In this document: positions 11,701 through 21,909 of the stretch, one piece after another | Layout of the letters: each line of letters opens with the position of its first letter | How positions within the stretch are numbered: the stretch's first letter is position 1 | Origin: Tetracladium setigerum | Taxonomy: Eukaryota > Ascomycota > Leotiomycetes > Helotiales | Reading direction: 5' to 3' | NCBI GenBank assembly: GCA_031472005.1 | Contig: PZJY01000001.1 | Location: 1,488,001-1,552,000, forward strand | Length of the DNA: 64,000 bases | Notes under the pieces: generated by a model | The model's input: the letters and a program-made list of their open reading frames with translations, nothing else | The model's database searches: none | What the model was told of the DNA's origin: nothing | Made by a program: the position numbers and the translations under genes

Positions 11701-13337
11701 CCCATTAATTGCCTGTTCAATAATTAGCGATGGCCTGTGACATAGCTCTGGACTTTTTACCTTTTGAGAAGAATTTCGACCATTGTCCCGAAAGGATGAT
11801 GCATCGATAATCTCGATATCTGAATCATCATTGACGATGTAGGAGCCTGGCATTCGGGTGGATGATGAAGCAGGTTCGTGTTTCATCTTGGGTGTCTCTT
11901 GCTTGATTCTCGAGGATTCTCCTCTGTAGATTGGAACATTCATGAAAGATTGACCTCTTTGCTCCATCTTCTGTTCTGATTTTGCTGGTAGAGTTCGGCT
12001 CGACGAGGCTGCAGAGCCGGGTTGACTACCGCCGGGACGCTGACCAGACATTCGGTCAAAGGCAGAATTACCTCCCATGGAGGGTTTTGATGGCATGAAT
12101 TGTTCTTCATAAAGCCTACGAGCCAACTCGGCATCCGACTTTTCTTGTGCGAGTCTTGCTTCCACGACTTGAGCTCTATTGATGAAAAACCGATCGTCGA
12201 ATGCTTGCATATCCTCGTCACTGGATTCCATTAGTCAGAATCTCAAGTAGTTGTCAAAAACTTACCCTAAGCTTGCAAAAGAAGTGGGCGTAGTTGGGCC
12301 CGTTGACGCAAAGCTTGGTGTCGTTCGGCGGTACTTCTTACTCGTCTCTGGTTTGAGGAATTCATCGAGGTGGTTGCTGTGAGATCGCTTTCGCGAAGGC
12401 AGAGTCATCTTTGACGGGCTAAGGACCTCTTCATTGGAATTCACGGTACTGTTCGAGGGGGGTGTTGAAGCAGTGGATGGCATGCCAGAAGCACCTAATC
12501 AGTGTTAGTCTAACGCAAGAAGTGCAACAAAGTTGATGGCCTCGAGAAGTAACCTGCCAAAGCGTAGATACGTGCAGGACAAGTAGAGTACGTACGTCGA
12601 TTACCAGTTGTATTCTTGGAGGATCCGCCATTCCTCATCTTTGCAGCAGAAGGAGAGCCTGTCTCCAACCCCAGGTCTGCGCAGTCCAGTTCCGTGTCAG
12701 CTAATAGTTCATGTTTGCGCATCCAGCTTGAATGTTCATACTTGTATCTCCAGAGACAGTAAACCCCATCGATCTGCGGTGGTGGCTGCTGCCATGCGGT
12801 TCGATCTCTGTGTAGACAACCTCGTCAGTCATATATAGGCGGTTCGGTGAACACAAACCTATACCTGAATCAGACATCATAACAGGGAGTTGATGACCCT
12901 TCTTTGATTTGCGAGCTCGAGACTTGTTGCGGGTACTAGAAAATGGGTCACGATCGATCTCTACATACAATACTGTTAGATGTGTGGGAAGACTTGGATA
13001 GCGATCTCATACCTGAATCAGAGGAACTGTCCGTTGAAGCCAACCGGTCTTTTGAACTTCGACCCGCGCCAGGCTTTGACGAGCTGCCAGGCTTGGATAG
13101 CTGACGTGATTTGTGCAATGTCCTCTCCTTCTTCCTTTTGCCCTGCAACTCGTCCAAAGCCTTCTTCAGTTTTTTGATTTCATCGTGGGCTTCTTTCTTA
13201 GCTTCCTCTGGGTTCTCCACAGCCTCGTCATCGAGCGATTCGAGCAAGACCGTCTGGAAATCGATTTCGCCCAGAAGCTCGTCGACTTCGTGTTGCAAGC
13301 GGGAGGACTGCGAGCTTCCATCGGGCGAGGATGACAT
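8725..13337 (-). CDS. SNF2-family DNA translocase with RING finger (Uls1/Ris1-like)
   Basis: Nine exons: 13337-13013, 12960-12865, 12807-12742, 12700-12605, 12494-12266, 12220-11104, 11034-10934, 10832-10451, 10404-8725. They total 4092 nt (1363 residues) with phases that agree at every junction. The protein has a coiled-coil N-terminus and a SUMO-interaction-like acidic motif SDIEIIDASS. The SNF2 ATPase has motif I DMGLGKT near residue 619 and motif II DEAQ near 745. A C3HC4 RING (CPICYDG...CPSCRA, about 954-1004) splits the helicase lobes. An acidic and Lys-rich insert follows, then the C lobe with FSQF, YDGSMS and DRAYRIGQ. This order matches SUMO-targeted Uls1/Ris1 proteins, which act on chromatin in the nucleus. 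A 48-nt stretch at 11713-11760 may be a further in-frame intron, and exon 4 may instead end at 12596 (GTACGT donor). Confidence 0.92.
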
Positions 13338-14041
13338 TTTGGGAGGGCAAACAACAGCTGCGGCCTGCGAAGGGCAAGGTACGTGGTCGCAGACAAAGGG
13401 GGGGTGAGAATGATGCTTCGTCGCACCAATTCGTCTTATTCGTGGTGGTTGTTCATTGGCAGATGATGAGAATTTGAGGCGTGGAGAGAGGGCGGAATTT
13501 CGAAAGCATTCTGAGTTTGTGGTGTTGCAGAAAGAGGTTTGATATCTCCCGTCCTGCCTGCGCGGGGAGCTGGGAAGTCGCGTCTGGCGTTCGTTCACTG
13601 GCGTTCGCATCCATTAATACATTTTGTCTTTCCCCAAACTGATAAGGCTTATCGATTTAGCGTCAACTTAGTGGGCTGACATAATAACACGTGATACAAC
13701 TATCCATTCCATTCTATCAAATCTACTGCCTACCAACCTGCTAAAGTGAATGTTTGGATATCTTCTAGTCCCGTCTGTTATAATCGCGTCCCATTCTTCA
13801 TCACTTGGTCACATGATCACGTGTCGATGTAGTCAGTGAGGTCTCGGTCTTCAGCTGCAACCTCAACCTCACCAAATCCAAAAGATAGAGTAGCTGCAAG
13901 TGCGTTGTGTTGATAAAATTGTGTCTACGTTTGCAATACTTGTTTTCTTTCACAGATCTTGCCATTACTACCTTCTACGCAGGCTTGATCGCCCGACCAA
14001 CATCGATATTTTGTTACTCCTCGAATCCTTAGATCGTTAAA
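13338..14041. promoter_or_regulatory. Divergent promoter between SNF2 and 2EXR genes, with two CACGTG boxes
   Basis: 704 bases between two start codons that point away from each other. Palindromic CACGTG boxes, the core bound by bHLH factors of the Cbf1/Pho4 type, occur at 13688-13693 and 13818-13823. The second sits in TCACATGATCACGTG. Which gene they serve is not shown by sequence. Confidence 0.5.
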
Positions 14042-14896
14042 ATGGCACCTCGGACAACACAGAAAGAACACGCAAAAGAGCCTACCAGACGCTCGTCCCG
14101 CCTAAAACAACGCTCACTAGAGGCAAATAACAACAAAAAGTCGGCGAAAAGAGCCACCAGCAAAGCCAAATTGCCGTTGCCAAGTATCGATTCTCTTCCA
14201 CCGCAGCCTGCGAAATCGAACGAGGCAACAACAACTTTCACAAACTTCCTCCAACTTCCAATTGAGCTAAGATTGAGAATTTGGCGTTATACATTCCCAC
14301 GCGGTCGACGAGTCCAACTTAGCTACCGCGGCCACCCGAATGATCTCTCAAACCCAAAGCATCAAGGGCCTCTCATCTCGCTGAAAATCAACCAAGAAAG
14401 CAGGGCCGAGACGCTGAAGCAATACTGCTTTCTCTCTGCAGAGTCTTGTGTCCCTTACTTTGGCGACAGATACTCCCCACCAGTCTTGCTTCTCGCGAAT
14501 CCAGACCTCGACGATTTGTACTTGATGCACAGCGATCTTCATCGGTCGGAGCCCGTGGATAGATGGCTTCAGTACGCCGAATCCCGACAGAATGGGTTTT
14601 TATCAAGAATTACTGGTTTTGAATACATCATATACCCGTATCCCTCTGGCCCGGCTGGGCTTGATGCTTCTCTGTCAGTCATTGAAAGACCACTAGGGCC
14701 TCTACTTCTGTTTCCGAACCTACGGTGGATAAGCTTGGTCGTCAAAATATCGCCGCCCATAACCCTTTCCAACGTGGCTACTATTGAGGCCTTCAAAGGA
14801 AATTTACGCGCTTTCTTCAAAGAGCATGAGAAGGACCCCAGAAATAATAGGCTCATCAATATCACGTCAAGGTTCGAGGATGAGGATGAGCTTTGA
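14042..14896 (+). CDS. 2EXR-domain protein (fungal, function unknown)
   Basis: A single-exon gene of 284 residues. A basic, Ser/Lys-rich N-terminus (residues 1-60, RRSSRLKQR, could be nuclear) leads into FLQLPIELRLRIWRYTF at about 76-92, the hallmark of the 2EXR family. This is an F-box-like fold greatly expanded in filamentous ascomycetes. The following ISLKINQESRAETLKQY and the FPNLRW segment also fit that family. The C-terminus is acidic (FEDEDEL). The ATG at 14042 is the first in the transcript region and follows AAA. Family members have no well-established biochemical role, and a link to ubiquitin ligases by analogy with F-box proteins is only a suggestion. Confidence 0.85.
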   Translation: MAPRTTQKEHAKEPTRRSSRLKQRSLEANNNKKSAKRATSKAKLPLPSIDSLPPQPAKSNEATTTFTNFLQLPIELRLRIWRYTFPRGRRVQLSYRGHPNDLSNPKHQGPLISLKINQESRAETLKQYCFLSAESCVPYFGDRYSPPVLLLANPDLDDLYLMHSDLHRSEPVDRWLQYAESRQNGFLSRITGFEYIIYPYPSGPAGLDASLSVIERPLGPLLLFPNLRWISLVVKISPPITLSNVATIEAFKGNLRAFFKEHEKDPRNNRLINITSRFEDEDEL

Positions 14897-15716
14897 GTCA
14901 CATCAAATCTGTGATGGTTGTTAAGGATTAGATTGGTCGATTTCAACTGGACTATTGAGACGTGTTTGTTGCACTTCCAAAAAGGCAGTAAAATCAGTTG
15001 GAGTATGGACTTCTGAACTACTTTGTTGATTTCAGGAAGATGAGACCAGCTGCTGTAGTTGGCATGTTGACATTATTTTTTCGAATTGTTTATGTGTCTT
15101 GAATATTCTTCTTTTGATGTCTTTTATTACCCACTCCTACTACCTTGCAGTTGGCAAAGCGATCTACTCTAAAAAATAAATAGTTTACGTGATCAAATCT
15201 GGCTTCCGATAATTTTATCTACACCGGTAGTCCCGCACTGTTTGTCATCAATTCAGATCAATCAAGTAGTAGGAAAAGCATGGTGTTCTTACTCCTGCCC
15301 TGAGACGGTACCTCTATCATTTACCTACTTCCGAGGGCAAGGACACCACTGAGGTGGTTCCTTCCCTTCTCCTTTCTTTTCCGTCACATCGTGAGCCACA
15401 GCACTCGCTCCAAGTCACCTCCAACTTCACCCTGAAAGTAATATCAATTTCCTTGTCTTCAAAAGCAAGCTTAACATTATTTCCTTCTATCTTCAAAACA
15501 TTATATACCCCTTCGCCCAACACCATCTTCCCTTAACTTCTCTTCCGTATCCTTTGCCGCTCAGAGTACCTCCCACACCTCAATAACCTCACAACAATCC
15601 ACCAAGGTAGCATTTCAATTCCAACGAATCCCCATCAGCAATCAAATACAAACCACGAAGTATCCTTCCAATACCACCACATACCAACCAATTTCCTCGC
15701 AGAAATCACCACAATC
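14897..15716. other. Intergenic between the 2EXR gene and the first small membrane-protein gene
   Basis: 0.8 kb. The right-hand 350 bases (about 15350-15710) are strongly pyrimidine-rich on the plus strand (CCTTC, CTTCCC, CACCTCAA tracts), typical of fungal promoters and leaders. No gene seen. Confidence 0.5.
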
Positions 15717-16226
15717 ATGCACCACCAAGCCCTCGCACAAAGTCTCGTCCACGACCTGACGTCCACATCCACCACAACGGCATTCCAGCCAACACCCCGT
15801 CCCATCAACGCCCTCTTCCGCAAAAATACCCCCAACTCCACCATCGATGCCAAAACCGCATTCTCCATACTATTAATCATGGCTACAGTCATCTGTTTAG
15901 TTATGATAGTCCTCCAATTGAAGCAGGCTAAAAAGTGGGATTGTGGAGGGGTATTAGCTCGCCTTAGGGATGGAGTTGAGGCTGTTTCCATGAGATTTAT
16001 GATGGCGATGGGGTTGTATAGGCAGGATGGACGTTGGTTACATGTTCTTGGTGCAAATCAGGGAGCTGTTGTGGGTGCAAATCAAGGAGTTGTTGCAGGT
16101 GCAAATCAGGAAGCTGTTGTGGAGATTGAGATGGAAAATATTGGCGATAGTCATGAATCAGGCTCTGGTGACATTGCGGAGGAGGTAGTTGATCATGCTG
16201 GCATAGTAGGCGAGGAGTGTGTGTGA
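15717..16226 (+). CDS. Small single-span membrane protein with GANQ repeats (hypothetical)
   Basis: A 169-residue frame starting ATCATGCACC after a pyrimidine-rich leader. Residues 1-54 are Ser/Thr/Pro-rich with an NST sequon. One membrane span (about 55-73, ILLIMATVICLVMIVLQL) is followed by KQAKKW, so the tail is probably cytosolic. The tail contains three 24-nt repeats that encode an eight-residue unit starting GANQ (16050-16121) and ends in an acidic stretch. I recognise no family. It is the first of three similar-looking small membrane-protein genes in a row on this strand. Confidence 0.55.
   Translation: MHHQALAQSLVHDLTSTSTTTAFQPTPRPINALFRKNTPNSTIDAKTAFSILLIMATVICLVMIVLQLKQAKKWDCGGVLARLRDGVEAVSMRFMMAMGLYRQDGRWLHVLGANQGAVVGANQGVVAGANQEAVVEIEMENIGDSHESGSGDIAEEVVDHAGIVGEECV
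16050..16121 (+). repeat. Three 24-bp in-frame tandem repeats
   Basis: Units at 16050-16073, 16074-16097 and 16098-16121 share the core GGTGCAAATCAGGGAG and encode GANQ followed by Gly/Glu, Ala/Val, Val and Val/Ala. Substitutions between units are few, which suggests recent duplication or exchange. Confidence 0.85.
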
Positions 16227-16963
16227 GTTGAGGGTGATGGGGCTGATGTGACGTGAGGAGGAAATGGATACTTTAGTAACACCGAAGAAGAGGGAATTGG
16301 CGGTGTATTACAGGACAGGAGCGCTTTTATTACTATTGGACCTGATCCGGGAGTCCAGTTGATATTGAAGCGAGAAGAGTTCTTGATGTTGGTGGAAGTT
16401 GAACAACGGTTCTGTAGCCACTTTACCTGCGAATATTAATAACTTGAATCCCTGAGTATTGAGCTGAATCGCGATGGAGAATTGGAAAATCGCAGATTCT
16501 TGATCCATGGTGACAAAATTATTGAGTTTTACGATAATCTGACTTCACGCAATTTGATCAAAGAGCTGTGAATGTTCGACTGGATATTTCAACAGATTAT
16601 ATTTACAGGTTTTGACATCAGAAAGGTAACTAATAGTTCATTTCGTTCATTCATGGTGTTATTTCTCTGATAAAAGTTCAAGTAGAATATTTCTGTGTCG
16701 CCATGTATTGAGTCGCTATTCCCAGAAAATTGGGTGAATGTCATATTCTTTTAGAAATAGTTCCTTGGTAGCGCATTCAGACCACAGAGGTTGAAACAAA
16801 TTTCTATGACACATTCAAAGGCAACTGAATGCAGAAATTAAACGAGAGCTTTCCCTCACATCGATTGAAACATTTAAATTTAATTCTTATAATCCCATCC
16901 ATTAGCTCCTTCATATTATCTTGCCAAATCAACCTCAAATTTCACATCAAGGGAAAGACGAGA
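16227..16963. other. Intergenic between small membrane-protein genes 1 and 2
   Basis: 0.74 kb, AT-rich. It should carry the terminator of the first gene and the promoter of the second. No gene or repeat seen. Confidence 0.45.
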
Positions 16964-17179
16964 ATGGGAAACCTTTCGTATTGGGTCGCAATTCCAATCC
17001 TCATATCGATCTCGCCACTATGTTTTCTTGTCACTTTCTGTGCCATGTGGTTTTCGAGGATTCGGAGGGAAAGAACAAATCAGGACCAAGCAGGAACTGA
17101 AGAGGTGCAAATAGGCCTGCCACCTCTCTATGGAGAGGAGTCACCTCCTCCACTGTCATACCGTTCTACGGCGACTTGA
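16964..17179 (+). CDS. 71-residue single-span membrane protein with PPxY motif (hypothetical)
   Basis: Starts at ATG 16964 (GAGAATGGGAA). An earlier in-frame ATG at 16829 would add 45 residues with no organised features. The chosen product has an NLS sequon, one membrane span at about residues 7-30 (VAIPILISISPLCFLVTFCAMW), a basic stop-transfer SRIRRER, and a short tail ending in PPLYGEESPPPLSY. PPLY is a PPxY motif, the ligand of WW domains in Rsp5/Nedd4-type ubiquitin ligases. Many yeast adaptors that recruit Rsp5 to membranes are small and have this layout. Function here is inferred from motif only. Confidence 0.5.
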   Translation: MGNLSYWVAIPILISISPLCFLVTFCAMWFSRIRRERTNQDQAGTEEVQIGLPPLYGEESPPPLSYRSTAT

Positions 17180-18023
17180 ACCAGTCGTACCCAGCCCAGG
17201 CAGCTCCTACCGGGCGTTTTGTAGTTTAAAAACGCACCGAGATTCTACTAAATTGTACAGATCAAACTTGTATGGAAGAAGTGTTTTGTAACGTGAAAAA
17301 ATCTCCTCATTGGGAGTACCAATTTTGAGAATTTACAAATATATCTGTTGTTTGATACTCTTTCTTACTTTTGGATATTTGCTTGATTTTAAAAGCCAAA
17401 AGAGTTAAAACTCTTGCCCTGATCGTTTCGTCCACTAAGAAGGCCCTTGGATGAGGCTCATGAAATCGCCCGAACGAAGGTGGGTTAGCATTGAAGACTA
17501 AGCGCCAAGCTGGCTACCATCTGCCGGATCATGAGACTAACTACCTAGCCACCAATTGTCGGAATGATAAAGAGCTATAATGAAGTTTAGGCATTAAGGA
17601 TGCTCACTAATTCCCAAACTTCTCGTCAAAATTGGTTGCTTGACCGAGTAGTTGGGCTTTGCAAGTCAAACTCCCTTCTTGTTGGTCTTGGCGTGGACAG
17701 TCGTCGCTCGAGGCACTTTAACTTGGACCTGGGTAGCCAGTCTAGAAAGCAATAACTACACTGAAGTTTTTTCTCTCATCCCTGAATACAAAGTCTCTGT
17801 TTTGCTTCTGTATTCCCCATTAATTTCTTTCTCCTCCAAAAACCACATGGAGGCTCAGAGAACAACTACTCCCTCATAATATACAAACAGCCGGTCAACA
17901 AGAGGCTTTACTGCACTCTTTCACAACTGTACTGTAAGAAATAGTTTCCCCAATAGCGTCCATCTAGTTTGGCATTTAAACAAAACCAAATACCGTCAAC
18001 AATTTCGGGAAATTGCTGCCAGA
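17180..18023. other. Intergenic between small membrane-protein genes 2 and 3
   Basis: 0.84 kb. A 75-codon frame at 17652-17879 begins with a hydrophobic, signal-like stretch but has no other support. No RNA gene seen. Confidence 0.45.
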
Positions 18024-18431
18024 ATGAACAGCTCCACTATTACTTTCACCAGCAACGGCACCGCCAACATGACACACACAATTCACCCACCCACCATCAC
18101 TATCTCACCAATCGACGAAACTAAAAGTACACACGACTCATTGCCTCGAAAAACAATAATCCTGATCGCCATCTTCGCATCCCTCGGGTTCTTGTTCGTG
18201 GTTTACCGTATTCAAGTTACCTGGAAGAGAATACAAAAACGGAGATCAGATAGAATGGACCGCAAAAGAGCTATCATGATTTGGGAATCGACTCCGGTTT
18301 CTTATACTGAGCTTGCTGAGTGGAGGAGATGGAGAGACCAAATGGAGTATGGAAGGGAGGGGCCAATTCATATGGGAGAAGTGGTAGTAGTTCAGAATGG
18401 GGACGAAGTGTTGAACAGGAGTGCTGGATAA
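18024..18431 (+). CDS. Small single-span membrane protein with glycosylatable N-terminus (hypothetical)
   Basis: A 135-residue frame. Residues 1-43 are Thr/Ser-rich with three N-glycosylation sequons (NSS, NGT, NMT). One span follows at about 44-63 (TIILIAIFASLGFLFVVYRI), then a strongly basic WKRIQKRRSDRMDRKR and a hydrophilic tail with SYTELAEW. The charge pattern predicts N-terminus outside and tail in the cytosol, like a minimal surface receptor or anchor. I know no matching family. Codon use and the clean charge asymmetry make it more credible than a random frame. Confidence 0.55.
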   Translation: MNSSTITFTSNGTANMTHTIHPPTITISPIDETKSTHDSLPRKTIILIAIFASLGFLFVVYRIQVTWKRIQKRRSDRMDRKRAIMIWESTPVSYTELAEWRRWRDQMEYGREGPIHMGEVVVVQNGDEVLNRSAG

Positions 18432-18586
18432 TGCACAGCACAACCGGAGGCAATTCAGACTATTCATTCTGTCTCTGTACCTAAATAATCCTTCTACTTA
18501 TGAAACCCAATTCTCTCGCCCACAAATTGGGCAAACTCAAGCGAGTTTGAGCGAGCCTGTAAGTGACTACATGGCAGAGCAGTCAT

Positions 18587-19610
18587 CTATTCCGACTTTC
18601 CAAAAGGCCAACCAATGAGTCCAACACGAAGCCGATGAGTATTTTCAAGTTCTTCCTTCTGTTCCTTAAGCTCATCAACATCCCAGTTCGTCCAAAGGAA
18701 CTTGCCCTTCAAGAACTGTGCCTCTGGACTTGCCAACCAAACGCTGAAGTTTCCAGGAAGAGAGACTAAGCAAGAATTAGTCTCTTTGTTTAAATAAATA
18801 TCGGGTTTTTCTTACCATCATCGGCACAACCAATCAAGGCTATACCTCCAACCGCTCTGTTCATCGCAGTATCCACGACACCAGGCTGGATATGAAAAAT
18901 GCTCAATTCTCGACGCGCGTCGGCCAAAGCGTCCCAGAGACGCACGGCTGCCATCTTCCCTACGTTGTAAGCGGTGTAGATCGGTCCAAAATCATAATGT
19001 GCAGCCGAAGAGGAGACATTGATGGCTATCGATTATGTCAGCCAAATGTTCCGAACGGAGTCCTTGTGGATTGATCATGCTAAGAAAAGCACAGAAACGA
19101 ATAATTCTGATCGAGAGACGTACCAACAGCATCATCCGCCGCATATCGAGCGAAAGCCTGGGCAATATGAAGAGCCCCCTTTACATTCCTCTCGACAGAA
19201 GTGACAAAAGCATCAGAATCCACCTCCTCAATCGACTCCCTTGGCCCCAAATCCGACGCATTACTAACGACGACATTCAACTTGCCCTCTCCAACGAAAC
19301 TGGCGAAGGCAGCATTGACTTCGCTCTGATTTGTCACATCTACTGAAGCAGTAAAGATGTCTACAGAAGGGAAGTCCCGTTCGATCAAGGCTTTTGTTTC
19401 GAGAAGTGGCTGTTCTCGACGACCGAGTAGCGCGATCCGAGAGGCTCCTGCTTCGGCGAAAGAGCTTGCGATTGAGGCACCGATGCCAGTGCCGCCTCCT
19501 GTGATTAGGATGGATTTACCGGTAGCGGAAAGGGCTGGGAGGGATGGGGAGATTGAAGGGTAGGTGTTCGTGTGATAGGTTTTGGTTGGGGAGGGGAATG
19601 AGGTTGACAT
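18587..19610 (-). CDS. Short-chain dehydrogenase/reductase
   Basis: Three exons, 19610-19124, 19025-18816 and 18765-18587, with introns of 98 and 50 nt (GTACGT...GATAG and GTAAGA...CTTAG) give 291 residues. Cofactor motif TGGGTGIG lies near residue 38 and SNAS near residue 115, where classical SDRs have NAG. The catalytic triad is clear: SSS, then Tyr and Lys in YTAYNVGK. HIQPGVVDTAMN is the usual post-catalytic segment. An NADP or NAD-dependent alcohol/ketone oxidoreductase of the cytosol is expected. It is transcribed away from the zinc-finger regulator at 20103, with 492 bases between the start codons, so the two may be co-regulated. Confidence 0.9.
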
Positions 19611-20102
19611 CTTGATTGATTTGATGAAGTGAAGCTACCAGATAAAGGAAGGGGACGAATTGATCGTTGACAAACATCGTTTCCTCGAGGAAGATGCTCA
19701 TTTATATCTGCAAGATTGTTCTCTAATCTCTCACATAATTAGTGAGCGACGGGATTGTACAATTTGTAGGTCAGGGTGACTTTTTGAAGTGTCTACCGTG
19801 GTAAAGTAAGTGGCTCTTATCAGCGGCCAATTTGAACATGAACATTTTGAACTCCGTCCGCTCTGAATGAATTTCAAAAAATTAACCGAGAAATATGTAA
19901 ACAACGCCTCTCTCCTTTACATTTTGTTCCGCCCGGGGAGGTGGCAAAAATCGTTCGGAGATGATTTGTTACCGCCGAAAGCTTACAAACAAGCGAATCG
20001 AGCTCGCCACTCCCAATACCTACGTCATGTGAAAGCCCGGTCCGGCTTCTACACAAGAATATTGCCCGTTTTCTTGTAATAACTCATCTGAAATCATTCA
20101 AA
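19611..20102. promoter_or_regulatory. Shared divergent promoter of the SDR and zinc-finger regulator
   Basis: 492 bases. An inverted repeat TTCGG (19954-19958), 16-nt spacer, CCGAA (19975-19979) has the CGG/CCG half-site form recognised by Zn2Cys6 dimers. Additional CCG and CGG triplets occur at about 19929-19936 and 20038-20045. The zinc-finger protein next door is an obvious candidate to bind here, but this is inference. Confidence 0.45.
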
Positions 20103-21909
20103 ATGTCCGAAGGATTCAGCAGTGTACAATTGGTGTTGCGTTGTGGGAATTGCAACAAGCCATTCAATAAACGTGAGCCTTCTTGCCCACCAAGGATGTA
20201 GCTAACAGTGTTCAACCCGTGAATGATAATACATGATACCCTAGCTAATCTCATACGTTTATAGAGTCCACTTTAAAGAGACATGGATATTACTGTCGGT
20301 CTCGTAAATCGAACAATGGCGTGGGAGCTAGTCGAGCTCGAGTTCGCGCTTGTCTATCTTGCGCAAAGGCCAAGACACGCTGTGATTATGAGCATCCGAA
20401 TTGTTCACGATGCGTGAGCAAGGGTGTTACATGTCAATACCCCAAAAGCTTGTTAAATGGAAATGCTTCAAAAGACCCCTCCAGGAAGCATGATAGGTTA
20501 ACAGTCGAGGAAGAACAAACAGGGTCTTCGTCATTGTTGAACCCAGCGAGTACCAGCTCAGGTGAAAGCACTCAACCGGGCACCGATATAGCACTTGTCC
20601 GGTCTAATTCGCAAGCTGAAGAGTTCAATGAGGAATATCCAGTGTGGGACAGCCATGATCTCGACTTGGATTTTGACTTCACAGAATTCATGAACACCCC
20701 CACAATCGATGAAATTCCCAACTTCCTCTCCAATTCAAGCAACCCTACAACAACTCAATCACAGCAGTTCATCGACTTCGGGGTGCTGAAATTGCCAATT
20801 TCACCGTCTTTCGCCATCCGATCACTCGTCCCGCGCCAAAATCCCTCAAAAGGAATGCAGAGAACAACCGATCTGATGTTCTACACCTTGAAGTCGTACC
20901 ACCGTACGCTCAATCAGAACATACTCCCTCCTTTCATTCACCCGGAGTTAATCACCGAGAACTTTGAGAACAATCAGATGGAGTCACTCACCAATTGTGT
21001 AAGTATGATGCACATGATCAGCAGTGGGATCCATGGGAGTAGGAAACTGTTTTGGAGAAATGTTTGGACGGAGTGTGAACGCATATATCAGGATGTAAGT
21101 GAAACTGCAGTTTTCGGAACAACCAATTGAAATGTGAAGGATGCTGATGTGTTTGGAATGCTTAGCACTGGAAATTTAGTAGGTGGGGCCTGCTAGCCGC
21201 TATGCAGGCTCTTTGTATCTATCTCCTGATGAGACTGGACGAAGGTGAGACGGAGCACAACAATATTGACGCTGTTTTGATTGCCGCTGTTTCTGTAGGT
21301 TGAGCTCTGATAGTCTTTGTTTGCCTGTCGTTCTGACAATAAGTTGTAGGTGGTTGCACAGCAACTCGCACATAGCAATTCCAGAAAAGACGCACCATCG
21401 GATGGACACGCGCCGAGTCTAAAGCAAAGTTGGAAGGATTGGATATATGAGGAATCAAGACGAAGGTGAGACTTAATTTCTTAAATTTTACTTATGTCTT
21501 CGCTTGGACGTGAGACAGATTTTATCTGACATATCATAGATTAGCTATAGTGTACCGATCAATTAGCATGTTGGTGTATTTTGAGCCAGCGGCGATATGC
21601 ACCTTGCAACAAGACCTGGTTCTAGCACCGTTACCAGCAAAGAAACAGCTGTGGGAGGCTGGAGGGGAACGGGCATGGAAGGCCGAGAGTGAGAGGCTTC
21701 CTGGAGTGAAGACCGATTTTGCATTGGCGGCCACAGGCAAGCTGGTCGAAATCGATGAGGGCCAGACTTATGGCGGAGGAGACTTGATTAGTTATAAACC
21801 TTTCGTCGTTACGGATTCGTCAGGTGGAACCGATAGGTGGGAGGAGTGGTGCTCGGGGATGGATGGGCTTGGCGGGCTCATTATGCTTGCTGCGTCGATG
21901 ATTGTGTAG
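20103..21909 (+). CDS. Transcription factor with C2HC zinc finger plus Zn2Cys6 cluster
   Basis: Five exons: 20103-20172, 20265-21094, 21166-21294, 21350-21465, 21540-21909, with four introns of 55-92 nt and consistent phases, giving 504 residues. The N-terminus carries CGNCNKPFNKQSTLKRHGYYC, a C2HC finger completed only when the first intron is removed. It is followed by the Zn2Cys6 cluster CLSCAKAKTRCDYEHPNCSRCVSKGVTC at about residues 50-77. This tandem arrangement is a recognised class of fungal regulator. The middle is acidic and Ser/Thr-rich, and the rest is a helical region resembling the fungal-specific middle homology domain. It is expected in the nucleus. Adjacent SDR may be a target. 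Confidence 0.9.

Noticed and set aside
17431..17540. Possible tRNA-like sequence (GGTGGGTTAGC...)
   Set aside because: No acceptor stem, anticodon arm or B box can be assembled.
17652..17879. 75-codon frame with a signal-like N-terminus
   Set aside because: No domain, no cysteine pattern and no second exon. Too short to support alone.
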